A stretch of DNA of 64,000 nucleotides from Larix kaempferi (GCA_027924585.1 BSBM01000870.1:4773001-4837000), one strand, 5' to 3'. Positions 20,073 through 33,586 are shown, counted from the first letter of the stretch. Notes: generated from the letters alone by a model not told the origin. Program-made: numbers and translations.

Positions 20073-21740
20073 CCTTTCCCCCCATACACTCCTCCACCTC
20101 TCCCTCTACCTCCTCACCCTCCTCCTCATCCTCCTCCCCCCCACCCTCCTCCTCATCCTCCTCCCCCTCTCTCCCTCTTCCTCCACTCCCCCCTATCACC
20201 ACTCCTCCTCACTGCCCTCCCTTCCTCTCCCCCTCTCTCCTTCTCCTCCTCCTCCCCCCTACCCTCCCTTCCTCTACCCCTCTCTCCTTCTCCTCCTCCT
20301 CCCCCCTCCCCTCCCCCTCATTCTCCCCCAATACTCCTCCTCCCCTTCCCACACTCTCCTCTACCTCACCCCCCATCCTCCTCCTCCTCCTCCCCGCCTC
20401 CTTCTCCTCCTCCCCTCTCCTCCTCCTCCTCGCCTCTCCTCCTCCCCTCTCTCCCTTTGCCTGCAATCCCCTCCCATTGCCACTACTCCTCCCCGCCCTC
20501 CCCTGCCCTCCATTCCTCTCCCCCTCTCTCCTCCTCGTCTTTCTCCCCATACCCCTCCACCTCCTCCTCCCCTTCCCCACTCCTCCTCTTCCTTGTCCCC
20601 CTCTCTCCCTCCTCCTCTACCCCCCCTCCTCCTCCCCATCCTCTGCCACCCCTCCTCCCCCCCCCCTCCTCTCACTCCCACTTTCCACTCCCACTCCCCC
20701 CATTCCCCCCACACTCCCCCCATTCCCCCTCCATTTCCCCCTCATGTCCCCTCCCTTTCCCTCATCGTCCTCATCCTCCCCACTCCACCCCACAACACTC
20801 TCCCCCTCTCCTTCCCCCAATCGCTCCTCCAGCTCTCCCTCGACATCCTCCTCCTCCTTGCGCCCCCTCCACCTTGTCTTCCTCCACCTCTCTCCCTCCT
20901 CCTCCACTCCCCTCCCATCGCCATTCCTCCTCCCCTCCCTCCCATGCCCTCCCTTCCTCTCCACCTCTCTCCTCCTCCTCCTCCCCCTCCCCATTCCTCG
21001 TCTGCCTCCTCCCATACTCCCCTCCAATAGCTCACTCCCCCTCTTCCTACTCACCCCCCACCACCCCTGATCACCCCCCCTCCTCCTCCTCCTCCTCCTC
21101 CCACTTCCCCTTTCCCCACTCCTCCTCCTCCTCCCACTCCCCCCTTTTCCCACTCCTCCTCCCAATCCCCCTCTCCCTCTCACCACTCCTCATCCTCACC
21201 CTCACCTCTCCCCATCCTTCCCACCCTCCCCTTACCCTACCCTCCCCCCACACTCCTCCTCCTCCTCTTCCTCTTATTTCTACTCAACCACTCCCTACTC
21301 CTCCTACCCCTTCTCCCTACCCTCCCTTTTCCGCTCCAACTCCCCCTCCTCCTCCTCCACCTCTCCCTCCCACCACTCCCTACCCTCCTTTCTTACTCCT
21401 GCCACTCCCCTTACCGCCCATTTCCTCCACCCCGCCTCCTCCCACTATTCCCTCACTCCCCGTCCCCTTATCCCTCCCCTCCCCTCCCCTCCCCGTTCCA
21501 CTCCTCCCCCCCCTCCTTCTCCTCCCCCCCCTCCTACTCCTCCTCCTCCTCCTCCCCCTCTCTCCATCCTCCTCCACTCCACTACCTTTTCCACTTTTCC
21601 TCCTCCTACTCCACCTTTCCCTCCCATCTCTCCCTACCCTCCTTCCTTACTCCTCCTACTCCCCCTCTTTCCTTACCCCTCTTTTCCTCCACCCGTCCCT
21701 CTCCCACTCTACCCTCTCTCCCCCCTTCCTCCCACTCTTT
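20073..21740. repeat. 1.67 kb polypyrimidine (CT) tract, unit 1
   Basis: The plus strand is almost only C and T, with scattered A and rare G, built from irregular ctc, cct and cctcctc words rather than a fixed unit. It begins one base after the LTR of element C and ends sharply at cactctttgtac. Long proline/serine/leucine-rich frames run through it in all three phases, with arginine/glycine/glutamate-rich frames on the other strand. These are products of composition, not genes. Such tracts can form triplex DNA. Confidence 0.92.
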
Positions 21741-23570
21741 GTACAACGACTTAAAAATATAAATAATTATAATTTAATGATATTGCATGAAATATAATTT
21801 TCCACATATATATATTTTCAAACAACTTTAAAACGTTCTCTAAATATGTCATAGTAAAATGCAAAATTAACTACCAAACTTAAATTAAGTGCAAAATAAT
21901 AAACTATAAAAATTGTTTAAAAAAATAAAATATGTAAACTAGAAAGAAAACACCTCTACTGCCAACTCTAATATTGGACCATTCTTTGATCACATAAAGT
22001 TTTTAATATTTAGGGCAATAAACCATATATATATATATATATAATTTAATTTACTTTAGTATCATTTAATTTAACTAAGATATTTTATTTTTATAAAGAT
22101 TTAAATTATAATTTTTTAAATTTTGCATGTGAAAGCGCTTAATTGTAAAGAACCAACAATAAACTTCAAATCTAAAATATATTCATGAGAAAGCGTCTAA
22201 TTGTAAATAACCAACAAATTAACATAGATCTTTCCTTTTTTAATTAATAAATATAAAATAACGATTTCATAATCTATAACATATTACTAACCAACTAGCC
22301 TCATGAGAAGATAATTTTATAGCAACAAATAAAGTCAAAAACCCTAAATCTAAATATAACACAGGCCGCTTAATCGAAATATAAAGAGAAGATAGTAATA
22401 TAAACCCCAAAACCCTGAAACACTGGTCAGTTAATCTAAATATTATAGTGATTTGGTTTGGGCCTAGCTGGGAACAAAACCCAACCCATTTTGCATACGG
22501 GTGAAGCCACTTTAAAATCTTTTATATTCAAAAAAATTTAAACAAGCTAAAGAAATTCGATGTCAATTGTTAAGGAAAAAAAAGAATCCACTAAATTGGC
22601 TATGCCATTGCTAGTTCGGGTAGCTTCTTTAAGAACAAGCTAATATTACTGTCAATTGGCTATGCCATTGCTAGTTCGGGTAGCTTCTTTAAGAACAAGC
22701 TAATGGAAAATTAGTTTTTAATGGAAATACATATATATATATATATATGCCAAATTATGTTTTAAACGATTATGTTATGTGGTAGGAGGATGGCATAGAA
22801 CTTGGCATGCCCTTCTTAAATGATCACTATTAGACAGGCCCTTGTGGCGCAAATATTAAGAGGAGATACCCGCAATGCTCAGAGCCATAGGGAATGTGAG
22901 ACGATCGAATGTTTAGAAGGCTGCCAAATTGTAGGAGCAATTGAGCAGTTGAAATGTATGGAGGTCGTGTGTGGCAGTTTTGGGTAGTGATAAGTCATAA
23001 ACAAATATACCTAGTGAATCAGCATAACAAGGGACTGAAAACTTATGCCACATATGCCACATATACAGCTTGGTGCCAATTCTGAAACAGTGTCGAATGT
23101 GGAATCCCTAGACCCATTTACCTCTCAGGACCATGCACTTGAATGAACGACGAAAAAAATGGATGGCATAGCAGGGATAGTCACGGAAGTTATTGGAAAT
23201 ATCGATCCTCTAGTCTGAAACCCTATGCCTAATAGCTCAGAACAAAACCCAACCGAGTTTTCTTATGGGTTAAGCCACTATAAAAAAAGACATAATCCAA
23301 AATCTTTTATACCACAAGTTTGTGCCTCAAGGTCCAAAAAATTTAAACCATAGATGCCTGAGATTTTCTAGGGTTTTTGAGAGAAGAGCAGAAATCAAAC
23401 ATTTATATCAAGGCTAAAATAAATAAACATAAATAAAATCACTAGCTCTGCTACAGCTTCTTAGAGCAAAACAGAACTTAGAGAAAATAATAAAAAACCC
23501 AACCCTCATGGAAACGCTCAAGAACATAACCCATCTCTCATTGCAACGCCCAAGTGATTAACAGAAATGA
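21741..23570. other. AT-rich spacer, no gene seen
   Basis: The region contains TA microsatellites (near 22027-22043 and 22730-22747) and a 60 bp-period duplication. Two diverged copies of an acccaaccc-containing stretch with gaagccact or taagccact lie near 22470-22530 and 23242-23310. Unit 2 lacks about 410 bp equivalent to 22957-23363. I see no supported coding sequence. Confidence 0.5.
22594..22704. repeat. 51 bp perfect direct repeat, period 60
   Basis: The segment starting aattggctatgccattgc and ending acaagctaat occurs twice without a mismatch (22594-22644 and 22654-22704). Unit 2 has the same pair near 60583-60693 with one difference, so the duplication predates the segmental duplication. 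Confidence 0.9.
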
Positions 23571-25199
23571 ATGAGATTGCTTGTAAAGGATGTGCTAAGA
23601 GGGAACAATAAAAGAATATACCTGGAATTGAATCCTCACAATTTTTTAGAGAAAACATTGATGTCAGCTTCATCCTGGATTCCCCTTAAGCTCGTTTCCA
23701 CCATTCAAGTTCATCCAACAGCCCAAATCGTTGCCTCTATTTTAGTCCAGCCTCCTCTATTTCTTTGCCTGCAAGTTCTTTGCTTTTGTTTCTGTCCAAC
23801 CTCCTTAGACATTAAACCACAATCTGATTCAGACACCGATTAAACCATAATCAAACATTAAACCACAGACTAACCCATACTCAGACATTAAACCACAATC
23901 AAATTCATACACCCGAGCACACAGACTCATATTCCACTCGAAACCCTAGCATACAAATCCACCAAAGGAGGAAGGAGGAGTTAAATTATGAAATCCAAAA
24001 TGCACCAGATAAGTGAGCAGATTTGTCTCTTCCCATATCTATCTATTAATTTCGAAGGGCCTCCCATTCATTTCGTATGCCTCTGTACAATGTACATTCT
24101 TAGTTATCATGGGGGGATTCAAACACAGGTGAGCGATGATCCAGAGATAGTGCGACTCAGGCTGATGCACAGAAACAACCATGGCTTGTCGGAGAGAAGA
24201 TTCGAAACCGTGACGTCGCTTGTCCGCCATGACAAGATCCATATCGCAAGACCGTAGACAACAATCTCCACTCATTGTCGTCGTCCTTACACAATCCGCT
24301 AGAAAAAATGCTCCCAAATATGGCCTTCGGCTGTAGCACCGGAAGCAACGCTCATCGTCGTTGTCCTTACAAGTATTCATATTCGGACTTGTCAAGTAGC
24401 CGTGGCATCTTCGTCTACGATACAGCCACAATAAGCTCTTCCAATAGCTCCCTGACGAGACCCTGAATCCCAAATATGGCCTTCGGCTGTAGCACCGGAA
24501 AGCATGGCAATAGCTTCCATGGGGCCGACGGTGTCCTTGCATTAGGATAAGGCCATATCTCGTTTGCTTTACAGATCGGTTTCACCTTTCAATAGAAAAT
24601 TCTTGACCATCTCAACCAACCCTCCACGAATGAACACCAGTCTGGACAAATGCACAGATACACAAAAACATGGCGCTCCACAACATTCCTTGATGGAGTG
24701 AACAATGAGACAAAGCAAAGCAGAAAAGCTATTGCCGTAAAGATGGTTAAATCAAAGCAGAAAAGCCACCCCCGTAAAGATGGTTAACTAGTCGTTAGAA
24801 TGCAAAACGATTTCAAACTCAAAAGAGATAGTTGAATATTTGAATTTAACTACAATTAATTCAAACTTATCCAACGATGTCGATTAAGAATATGGTTATG
24901 TTCCAACGGTCAAATTCAAATTCTCCAGAAAAATATTGTCAGGGTTAGAGCGTGCTTCAGCAACACCACTCTCACATATCAATTCTACAGCTTGTCAATT
25001 AAAATTTCAGCCTAAGTTTTTTGTTTATCCATTTGATCATTAGTTCTTGTCAGTTATCCCATATCTATCCCAAAAATTTAGAGAACTTCCATCGCTAGTA
25101 TCAGTGATGATGTCCAGTAGAGAAAATTCTGTAAAAATAAACAAAACATTTCACCAAGAAACCTCAACAATTGATTCATGACGATTGTGAGCCAATATG
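23571..25199. other. Module copy 2, no supported gene
   Basis: This is the counterpart of 61161-62857 and, from 23870, of 1-1349. A 90-codon plus-strand frame at 23571-23843 is kept in module 3 with few changes, but it looks like no known family and overlaps a pyrimidine-rich stretch, so I do not call it. The ~33 bp direct repeat described for copy 1 is present near 24309-24342 and 24470-24503. Confidence 0.5.
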
Positions 25200-25675
25200 T
25201 CAAGAAAGAAATTGTGGTCGGAGAAAATTGTGTGTGGGATAATCCCAGCTCTGCCACACGAGATTCGAACCCGAGGATGCAAGCTAAGAATTACCGCTCT
25301 TCGCCATTAAAATACCTTGAGATTTACCAGTACTGATATTCCAAGCCACGGTTCCATCGGTGTCTTAGAGTACCAAGTCTCTATTACTCTTCAGCTTGAG
25401 CGTTGCGCCCTCTGAGACCATCCTGTTCCTGTTTGCAGTCCAAATCTCCATTGCAGGAAGCGAGGTGAGATTCAATCCCAAAACAACAGACATAACGAAT
25501 TTGCCAGAAGAATTGAATCCAAACACGGCTCTATTGTTCTCGCTAATAATGGCATTAGCATTTCCCTCTGTAACCGCTCTGAAGGGCCTCTGCACCGTGT
25601 TGTGGCTAGGGAGGCGGGAGTTATTGATCGCCACTTTCCAATTGGAAAATTAAACACAGGAAAATTGTTGTAGCG
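25200..25675 (-). pseudogene. G-type lectin domain pseudogene, module copy 2
   Basis: The minus strand encodes YNNFPVFNFPIGKW, then after a frameshift near 25630 INNSRLPSHNTVQRPF, VFGFNSSGKFVMSVVLG and MEIWTANRNRMVSEGATL. LKLKSNRDLVL, a stop, DTDGTVAWN, a second stop and VWQSWDYPT follow. This is the ordered core of a bulb-type mannose-binding lectin domain, which in plants is usually the extracellular N terminus of S-domain receptor-like kinases. At least one frameshift and two stops make it a pseudogene. No S-locus, PAN or kinase domain follows downstream on the minus strand. Confidence 0.8.
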
Positions 25676-26796
25676 TTCCAACGTTGGAAAATCAAAGTGA
25701 TGCCATCAAAGAAAATTGTTGTAGCGTACCAGAGTTGGAAGAAAGTTTTAAAAGAAGTCCTCTAGACCAATTCATGTTGATTTGTGGCACTTGATTAAAA
25801 GAAGTCCGTTTTTATTATCATTTTTGTTACCGTGGCATGAAGCACACACGAAAAAAAAAGAGTTACTCGTAAACAGAAAAATATTTGGCTGACTAAATGC
25901 TTAAAGATTTTTCATGGTCTTTTAAACACTTCTTAACCCTTATAATAGCATATAAAAACGATATATACACTTGAAGAAATCATCATCACTTAAAGAAATC
26001 ATTATTTGATTTTGACTAGGGTTATAAAGGAATCACATAACTCATATTTAAAAACTTTTAAACTTATTAGTTTACATATTTGGAGGGTATAAAGAATAAG
26101 AATAATATATTATATTTAGATTTTACAAGCTGGCATTAATGTTTTTTATGTTGTATGAGTGAGTGGGAACACGATTTGGATATGTTTCAAGTATGATGAA
26201 TATTAATTATTTGTTATTGAAGTAGGGTTTAGTGATCATGTCATGTGGAATATAGATATTAAGATAATATTTAAAGGTAAGATAATATTTGAAAGTAATT
26301 ATTATGATAATTAGTGGTTGTGTATGATTATATTGACAATGAGATGAAGGAGGCTAAGTAAAAGATATTATAAATAAATTTTTTAAGTAGAATTTGTTAG
26401 ATATAAATAAGTTGTTCAAATTTGTATAGCTTATTTTTAATAATTAATATAGATTATTAGTTAGTTATCATGTTAATTGGTGATAAATTAAGTTTTCACA
26501 TCTAGACCATGCCAGAATCTAGAAATTCACCAAGCACTTGGACACTTGTATTTCTGAAGTTTCGACATTCAACATTTAGATATCTTCCCATAAACATAAT
26601 TCCCATTGTTTGTCAACAATTTATGTATTGCCTACATGTTCCTTGGAGTGGGGATTCATCCAATACAACTATTACTTTGGTCCTTATCTTTTAACTTAAT
26701 TTTTGTGAACTGCCATTTTCATCTCTATGAAGTTATGGGAACTAAATTCGCGTAATTCTTAGGGATAGCTACCTGTAGTTCTTATCCATAACTAGA
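25676..26796. other. AT-rich spacer between lectin pseudogene and array
   Basis: A short direct repeat containing gaaaattgttgtagcgt occurs near 25659 and 25712. Farther on, the sequence is AT-rich with no supported frame. It is absent from unit 1 because of the deletion at 1566-1585, and partly present in unit 3. Confidence 0.5.
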
Positions 26797-29700
26797 ATAT
26801 ATGTGACTACGTGTTCATCTGATTAATCTCCAATGATGGCCATCTTAGTATTCATTTGTCACGATTTTGTGGGGCTATTTGTATGGATTTATCATGTAAT
26901 TCATAGCCCAAATATCTCCCCCACTTAGTTTAAGACTTGCTTCACCTCTTTGCTTGGTATACAATATATTCTTTATTTATATCTTTTAGAAGTTTGTGTC
27001 TCCTTATTTGAACCCATATCTAGTATAAAAGAAATATACAATAACTCTTTATGCAGGTTTAAATGATTATTTGTTGAAGGGTAAGAAAGGATGGCTCAAG
27101 TAGTGGAGAAGATGGAAGAGTGGCAGAAAGGATGGCTCAAGTAGTGGAGAAGATGGAAGAGTGGCAGAAAGGATGGCTCAAGTAGTGGAGAATATGGAAG
27201 AGGGGTAGATGACACGCATAATGTACAAAGGAAATTGGACACTTGTAAGGGAAATTGATCAATTACAATCCAAAAACAAACTCGTTAGAAGTGAGCATGG
27301 AAGCAACAAATGAAAAAATCACTATGTAGGCATAAACAATCAAATATCTACACGTTAAAGTGAAAAATCTACAATTGGAATAATTCCTTTGCTTCTTTAA
27401 AACTCCTTCTCCCACTACATTAATTGGTTCAATTGATAACTCTCAACAAGCTACAAAAGAAGAAGATATAATGGAGTAGAGTTCTTTCATGACAACTACA
27501 ATTGACACCTCCTACGTATCCTCTTATGTAGCTTGCATGAAGAAATCCCATTAGGAGCATGGAACCTGCACTACCTACCTTTATTACTTATGTTTTATAG
27601 AAATTTGTTAATTTTGGGACAGTTTATTAGGCTCTTCAGAAGCCATGTAATGAATAGTAATAGTAGAACTTTCAATTTGCACTACAAGGAAAACACCATG
27701 TAGTGGAGGCTTTCTAGAGGTTTTTAGTGTTATAATATTGGAAAAAATAAAAATTTAAACCTTCGCCATTCATAGTGGAGGTTTTAGTGGTGGTTTTAAT
27801 GGATGTTTTCAATAACTTACAAATTTTAGGTGGGCGGAGGTTTTCTTCTTCGGTACTTCTATACATAATACACACTAGTGTGTTCAAAACAAAATAGATA
27901 CAATATCTTTGACTACGTGTTCATCTTATTAATCTCCAATGATGGCCATCTTAGGATTCGTTAGTCATGGTTTTGTGGGGCTATTCGTCTGGATTTCTCA
28001 TGTAATTGATAGCCCAAATATCTCCCCCACTTAGTTTAAAAATTGCTTTGCCTCTTTGCTTGGTATACAATATATTCTTTATTTATATCTTTTAGAACTT
28101 TGTGTCTCCTTATTTGAACCCCTGTCTAGTAGAAAAGAAATATACAATAACTCTTTATATAGGTTTGAATGATTACTTGTTGAAGGATAAGAAAGGATGG
28201 CTCAAGTAGTGGAGAAGATGGAAGAGTGGCAGAAGACACACATAATGTACAAAGGAAATTCGACACTTAGAAGGGGAATTGATCAATTACAATCCAAAAA
28301 AAATCTCATTAGAAGAGAGCATGGAAGCAACAAATGAAAAAATCACTCTATAGCCATAAACAATCAAATATCTACACCCTAAAGAGAAAAATATACAATT
28401 GGAATAATTCCCTCACTTCTTCAAAACTCCTTCTCCCAATACATTAATTGGTTCAATTGATAATTGTCAGCAAGCTGCAAAAGAAGAAGATATAATGGAG
28501 TAGAGTTCTTTCATGACAACTACAATTGACACCTCCTTCGTATCCTCTTTTGTAGGTTGCATGAAGAAATCCCATTAGGAGCATGGAACTAGCAGTACCT
28601 ACCCTTATTACTTATGTTTTATAGAACTTTGTTAATTTTGGGACAGTTCATTAGGCTCTTCAGAAGCCATGCAGTGAATAGTAATAGTAGAATTTTGAAT
28701 TTCCACTACAAGGAGAACACCATGTAGTGGGGGCTTTCTAGAGGTTTTTAGTGTTATAATCTTGGGAAAAATAAAAATTAAAAAATTCTGCCATTCACAG
28801 TGGAGGTTTTAGTGGTGGTTTTAATGGATGTTTTCTATAACTTACAAATTTTGGGTGGGTCGAGGTTTCTTTCTTTGGTGTTTCTATACATAATAAACAC
28901 TAGTGCGTTCAAAACAAAATAACTACAATATATGTGACTACATGTTCATCTTTTTAATCTCTAGTGATGGCCATCTTAAGATTCATTTGTCATTGTTTTG
29001 TGGGGCTATTTGTATGGATTTATCATGTAATTCATAGCCCAAATATCTCCCCAACTTAGTTTAAGACTTGCTTCAACTCTTTGCTTGGTATACAATATAT
29101 TCTTTATTTATATCTTTTAGAAATTTTTGTTTCCTTATTTGAAGCCATGTGTAGTATATAAGAAATATACGATAACTCTTTATGTAGGTTTGATGATTAC
29201 TTGTCGAAGTGTAAGAAAGTTTGGCTCAAGTAGTGGAGAAGATGGAGGAGTGGCAGATGACATGCATAATGTACAATGGAAATTGGACACTTGTAAGGGA
29301 AATTGATCAATTACAATCCAAAAACAATCTCATTAGAAGTGAGCATGGAAGCAACAAATGAAAAAATCACTATGTAGGCATAAACAATCAAATATATACA
29401 CTCTAAAGTGAAAAATATACAATTCGAATAATTCCCTTGCTTCTTTAAAACTCCTTCTCCCACTACTTTAATTGGTTCAATTGATAATTGTCAACAAGCT
29501 ACAAAAGAAGAAGATATAATGGAGTAGAGTTCTTTCATGAAAACTACAATTGACACCTCCTATGTATCCTATTGTGTAGGTTGCATGAAGAAATCTCATT
29601 AAGAGCACGGAACCTACACTACCTTCCTTTACTACTTATGTTTTATAGAACTTTGTTTATCTTGGGATAGTTTATTAGGATCTTCAGAAGCCATGTAGTG

Positions 29701-30430
29701 AATAGTAATAGCAGAATTTTGAATTACGTGAAGTGAATAGTAATAGTAATACTTTGTGTTTTCCTTGTAGTGAATAGTAATAGTAATAGTAGAATTTTGT
29801 AGGTTGCATGAAGAAATCCCATTAGGAGCATGGAACCTGCACTACCTACCCTTATTACTTATGTTTTATAGAACTTTGTTAATTTTGGGATAGCTTATTA
29901 GGCTCTTCAAAAGCCATGTAGTGAATAGTAATAATAGGATTTTGAATTTGCACTACAAGGAAAACACCATGTAGTGGAGGATTTCTAGAGGTTTTTAGTG
30001 TTATAATATTGGGAAAAATATAAATTAAAAAACTCTGCCATTCACAGTGGTGGATTTAATGGATGTTTTCTATAACTCAAAAATTTTGGGTGGCCTGAGG
30101 TTTTTTTCTTCGGTGCTTCTATACATAATACACACTTGTGCGTTCAAAACAAAATATCTACAATATCTATGACTACGTGTTCATCTTATTAATCTCCAAT
30201 GATGGCCATCTTAGGATTCATTTGTCACGGTTGCATGGGGATATTCATACGGATTTCTCATGTAATTCATAGCCCAAATATCTCCCCCACTTAGTTTAAG
30301 ACTTGCTTCACCTCTTTGTTTGGTATACAATATACTCTTTATTTATATCTTTTAGAACTTTGTGTCTCCTTATTTGAAGCCATGTGTAGTATATAATAAA
30401 TATACAATAACTCTTTATGTCGGTTTGAAT
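26797..30430. repeat. ~1.02 kb tandem repeat array, unit 2, left part
   Basis: Anchor words are at 27304, 28328 and 29352 (spacing 1024). The array begins in mid-unit at the phase tgtgactacgtg, which is almost the phase where it ends at 43890. A local triplication of a 41 bp segment (aaaggatggctcaagtagtg and following) lies at 27085-27207. A longer unit starts after 29352 and is interrupted by the LARD-like element. Confidence 0.88.
27085..27207. repeat. 41 bp triplication inside an array unit
   Basis: The segment beginning gaaaggatggctcaagtag is present three times in direct succession at 27085, 27126 and 27167. Other units of the array have it once. Confidence 0.9.
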
Positions 30431-30435
30431 GATTA

Positions 30436-30889
30436 TGTAACATCCCTCTTCTACCCCTACCCTTATCTAATTAGAAAGATTGGTACACGATTTCTGGTGA
30501 GGAGCTCAAGGCCAAGGCCACACCAGATATCCTTGCAAGCATTGTTAATTATTTCCTAAATTGTAATGATGATTCATAGACTAAGAGACTGAACGTTTGT
30601 CGCAACTAAGTGATGGGCAGGTGAAGCCACTAGGGGAAAGGCGAAGGGCGTGACATCCTTCAAAAGTCTGATAATAGATTATAGGTGTCATCTTAGTGCC
30701 ATGGGCACTTGAAGAAGAGTAAGTGGTTTACGGGTCAACCTTGAATATTTATAGGTATTTTCGTCATGGATTGAGAGAGTAGTTACTCCACGCAACCTCT
30801 TAATAAGTTATATAATTATGTTAGGAGGGTTTTGCCTTTCTTTCATATAATGGATCATTTAGGCATTTAAATATAGTACATTGATAAAG

Positions 30890-30926
<37 letters not shown>

Positions 30927-32501
30927 ATTAATGGATCAATTAGAGATTCACATGCTTTTAAACATGGTATTGATAAGGATACATATATTGAGGAAGGTGT
31001 TTAGCTTCTTATATATATTGGATGAATTAGAAATTCATATGCAATTAATTATGATATATTCATAAAGTTATACATCTAGAAGGGAGTGTTGGGAATTGCC
31101 TTTCCAATGTGAAGATGAAAATAAAGTTGAATATGTCATTTACTTCTTGAACATAAATATATATTATTTATTTAAAACATACACCAAATTAGCGCACTAC
31201 CCCTATCAACTTAGTGGAGTTCGGCAGAAATATTTGGGGAGAATCTTTAGGCGAAATCAACGCAGGGTTGTCTCCTCGAAAGAGTGACAGACATAGTGAA
31301 GCGCCATTTGTCACCGGGATCCTAAGCGGAGTTCCCAATGTGAGCAAGTAAAGCCTTGGGTTATAAAGTGGAGTAGTCGCTGAAGTGAAGGGGGCGTTAT
31401 GCTCTATCAATTTCTGAGCATTGGATTTTAGTATTTGGATTGGCATTTACAAGACGGAAAATCTCGACATATTCGAATATGGTGGTAGATCTCTCTTGGT
31501 TCTGCGTGAAAGGGGTTTTCTTCCTTCTTGGAAGTTCTTCCTGGAGAATGGACCTTAGCAAATGTCGTGCTCAGTTGAGATCGAGATCTGCGTAGCTGAA
31601 CGGGAACTCAGGCTTGGTCTTTCCCAGAGGTTACACATGGCTAAACTTTCCTGTTGATATATATATTGCTAGCATGGATCCATTTTTGTTAATATCTATT
31701 CTATTATTATTTATGATGCTAGCGTGGATCTATAAAGATCTCTATTTCGTTGAATGGTTGATGCTGGCGTTGATCCCATTTGAAATGATGGTTTCTGCCA
31801 CAGTAGATGTTAGAAAAGATTTACATTTCTGTTGTTATATAAATTTGGCAGCGTTGATTTAGATCTCTTACATGCCAATCTTTGTAATTGAATACACTAA
31901 ACCTGTTTTTAATTACAAAGTTCTACCTTTTAAAGAGAACCCGCGTAGATAGTCATAAGGGTTTTCGTTCTTCTTTTGTAGATATCGGTAAGAATTGACA
32001 AATGCACTAACCCTGTTTGAATGAGTGTATGATCGAAAAAAAAAAAAAACGCCCAGTTAGGACAGACATCGTATAGTTACTCTCTATGCATTTTTGGTTA
32101 ATTTGGGTCTCTGTCAACAAAGGTTTAGGTGCCCCGAAAAGAACCGAGCTTATGTAGATCTTCTTCATGCATCTTTACATTGTTTAAGATTGATCTCTGT
32201 CACCAAGTGAATAGCGCCCAAAAAGTATAAGATCTTTTACAAACAGTTACAGTGGCTACAACTTTGTTTAATGAAGGCCCTGTCAGAAAGAATAACATCG
32301 AGAAGTCATATGATCTCGGTAGGATTAGAGTTGTGGGATTCATTATTATATTTGTTTTCATTAAATTTTGAATCCCTGGAAAAACTAGAGATGTATATAT
32401 CTTAAAATGCATGCTTAGCTTCAATTGATTTATTGCATGCATACGCTAATCTTTTGTATCAATTCTTAGCTTGGGACGGTATAGTGGTGGTCTGATGTGG
32501 G

Positions 32502-32544
<43 letters not shown>

Positions 32545-33583
32545 GCCATAGTATTGACCTTTTATAGACATAAAGGTTTGAAAAGTACAGTACTCACTTC
32601 TATGCAAAAACTAGAAATGGGGTTTATCCTTAATTTAGAGCTGTAAGTACAAGGACTTAATGTCTATGTCTTTTTAAGATCAGAGAAGATACTTTTCTTG
32701 AAATGAGTTGGGATAGATCTATTTGGAAATGTGATATTATATAAAGGTTAGTAAGGTGGTTTTTCTACTTGGATAAAACATAATTAGTGTATGTTGAGTA
32801 CATAGCTAATATAGGTATTATCATGTGTAAACTATGGGCATTAATGGTAAGGATTATCACTTTGAATGTTAGAAGATGCTCTCCATGAGAGATACTTCCT
32901 GGTAATGGAAGGTAAACAATGCAACCGCTGAGTTGCAGGATGTAATTATTATTTTGATGAAATAATATATTGCGACGGGTGTTGTGGACGTAGCCCAAGT
33001 TTTGGGTGAACCACGTTTATATATGGTTTATGATGGTTGGTGTATTAATGTCATGTGAATTATTGTTAAAATGTATTGAATGGTTATTATGTTGTCCATG
33101 TGGAGAAGATCTTATAAGTGTATGGTCCTTCATTTAAATATGTTGAATATAGTATCATGTTGTCGTCTTATAAGTATATTTAAGGCTTGCAAAAATATAA
33201 ATAGTTATGACAAATGCTTATGAATTGTATGAAGATGTTCAAAGGTGATGATGGTGATATTCAAATATTTGTTAATATGTTAATATGATGAAGCATGGAC
33301 ATAAGGTAGGTGTAATGTATCCATTATAAATGAAGTACTTGAAGTGTTCTTAAGTAAAATCGCAAAGTTGCTTAAAATCTAGGCATAGCAAGTTCTATAA
33401 ATAATTTTGGATAGTTGTTGGAAGGCTTTTGAAAATCCACGAAAATACTAACTACGGGTAAACAAGTATGTGACCGTTCTCATAAATGGAACAACTAACT
33501 TGATTATAATATTCTGGCAAAAAGAAGTGATTTATTTATCTTTATCATGTGCGGTGAAGGGTTTGTTAAAAGGGTATGTTACA
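30436..33583 (+). mobile_element. Left LTR of LARD-like element
   Basis: The LTR has matching inverted ends (tgtaac and gttaca) and two TA microsatellites (near 30892-30924 and 32503-32541) that are longer than in the right LTR. They explain most of the 26 bp length difference. A tatataaagg box near 32735 is a possible promoter, although the right LTR has tgtataaagg there. Short open frames within it are not supported as genes. Confidence 0.9.
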
Positions 33584-33586
33584 AAT

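Larger units (their letters stand above)
1..23869. repeat. Tandem segmental duplication, unit 1
   Basis: The first base matches 23870, and collinear similarity continues through the lectin module, the ~1.02 kb array, the copia block, the pyrimidine tract and the AT-rich spacer of unit 2. The spacing between units is ~37.4 kb in the copia block and 37.59 kb at the module. Unit 1 is shorter because it lacks the 9.65 kb LARD-like element, lacks about 2.9 kb between the lectin fragment and the array, and has fewer array units. It carries a private 605 bp solo LTR. The left edge of the unit lies outside the window, so the true boundary is unknown. Confidence 0.9.

Noticed and set aside
20038-21797. 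Very long proline/serine/leucine-rich open frames (up to 446 codons) and arginine/glycine-rich frames on the other strand
   Set aside because: They occur in several phases of a C+T tract that rarely forms stops on either strand. No conserved domain or stable length between units.
23571-23843. 90-codon frame kept in modules 2 and 3
   Set aside because: Conserved only as recent duplicates, no family likeness, and cysteine/leucine-rich from pyrimidine-rich DNA.
25255-25315. tRNA-derived SINE suggested by a B-box-like ggttcgaatctc and an A-box-like tggcgaagagcgg on the minus strand
   Set aside because: The same bases translate as lectin-domain sequence ending in VWQSWDYPT in the right order after DGTVAWN, which explains them better. 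No SINE tail or target duplication was seen.
31096-31862. Short frames repeated in both LARD LTRs
   Set aside because: They are duplicated only because the LTRs are duplicated, with no recognisable domain.
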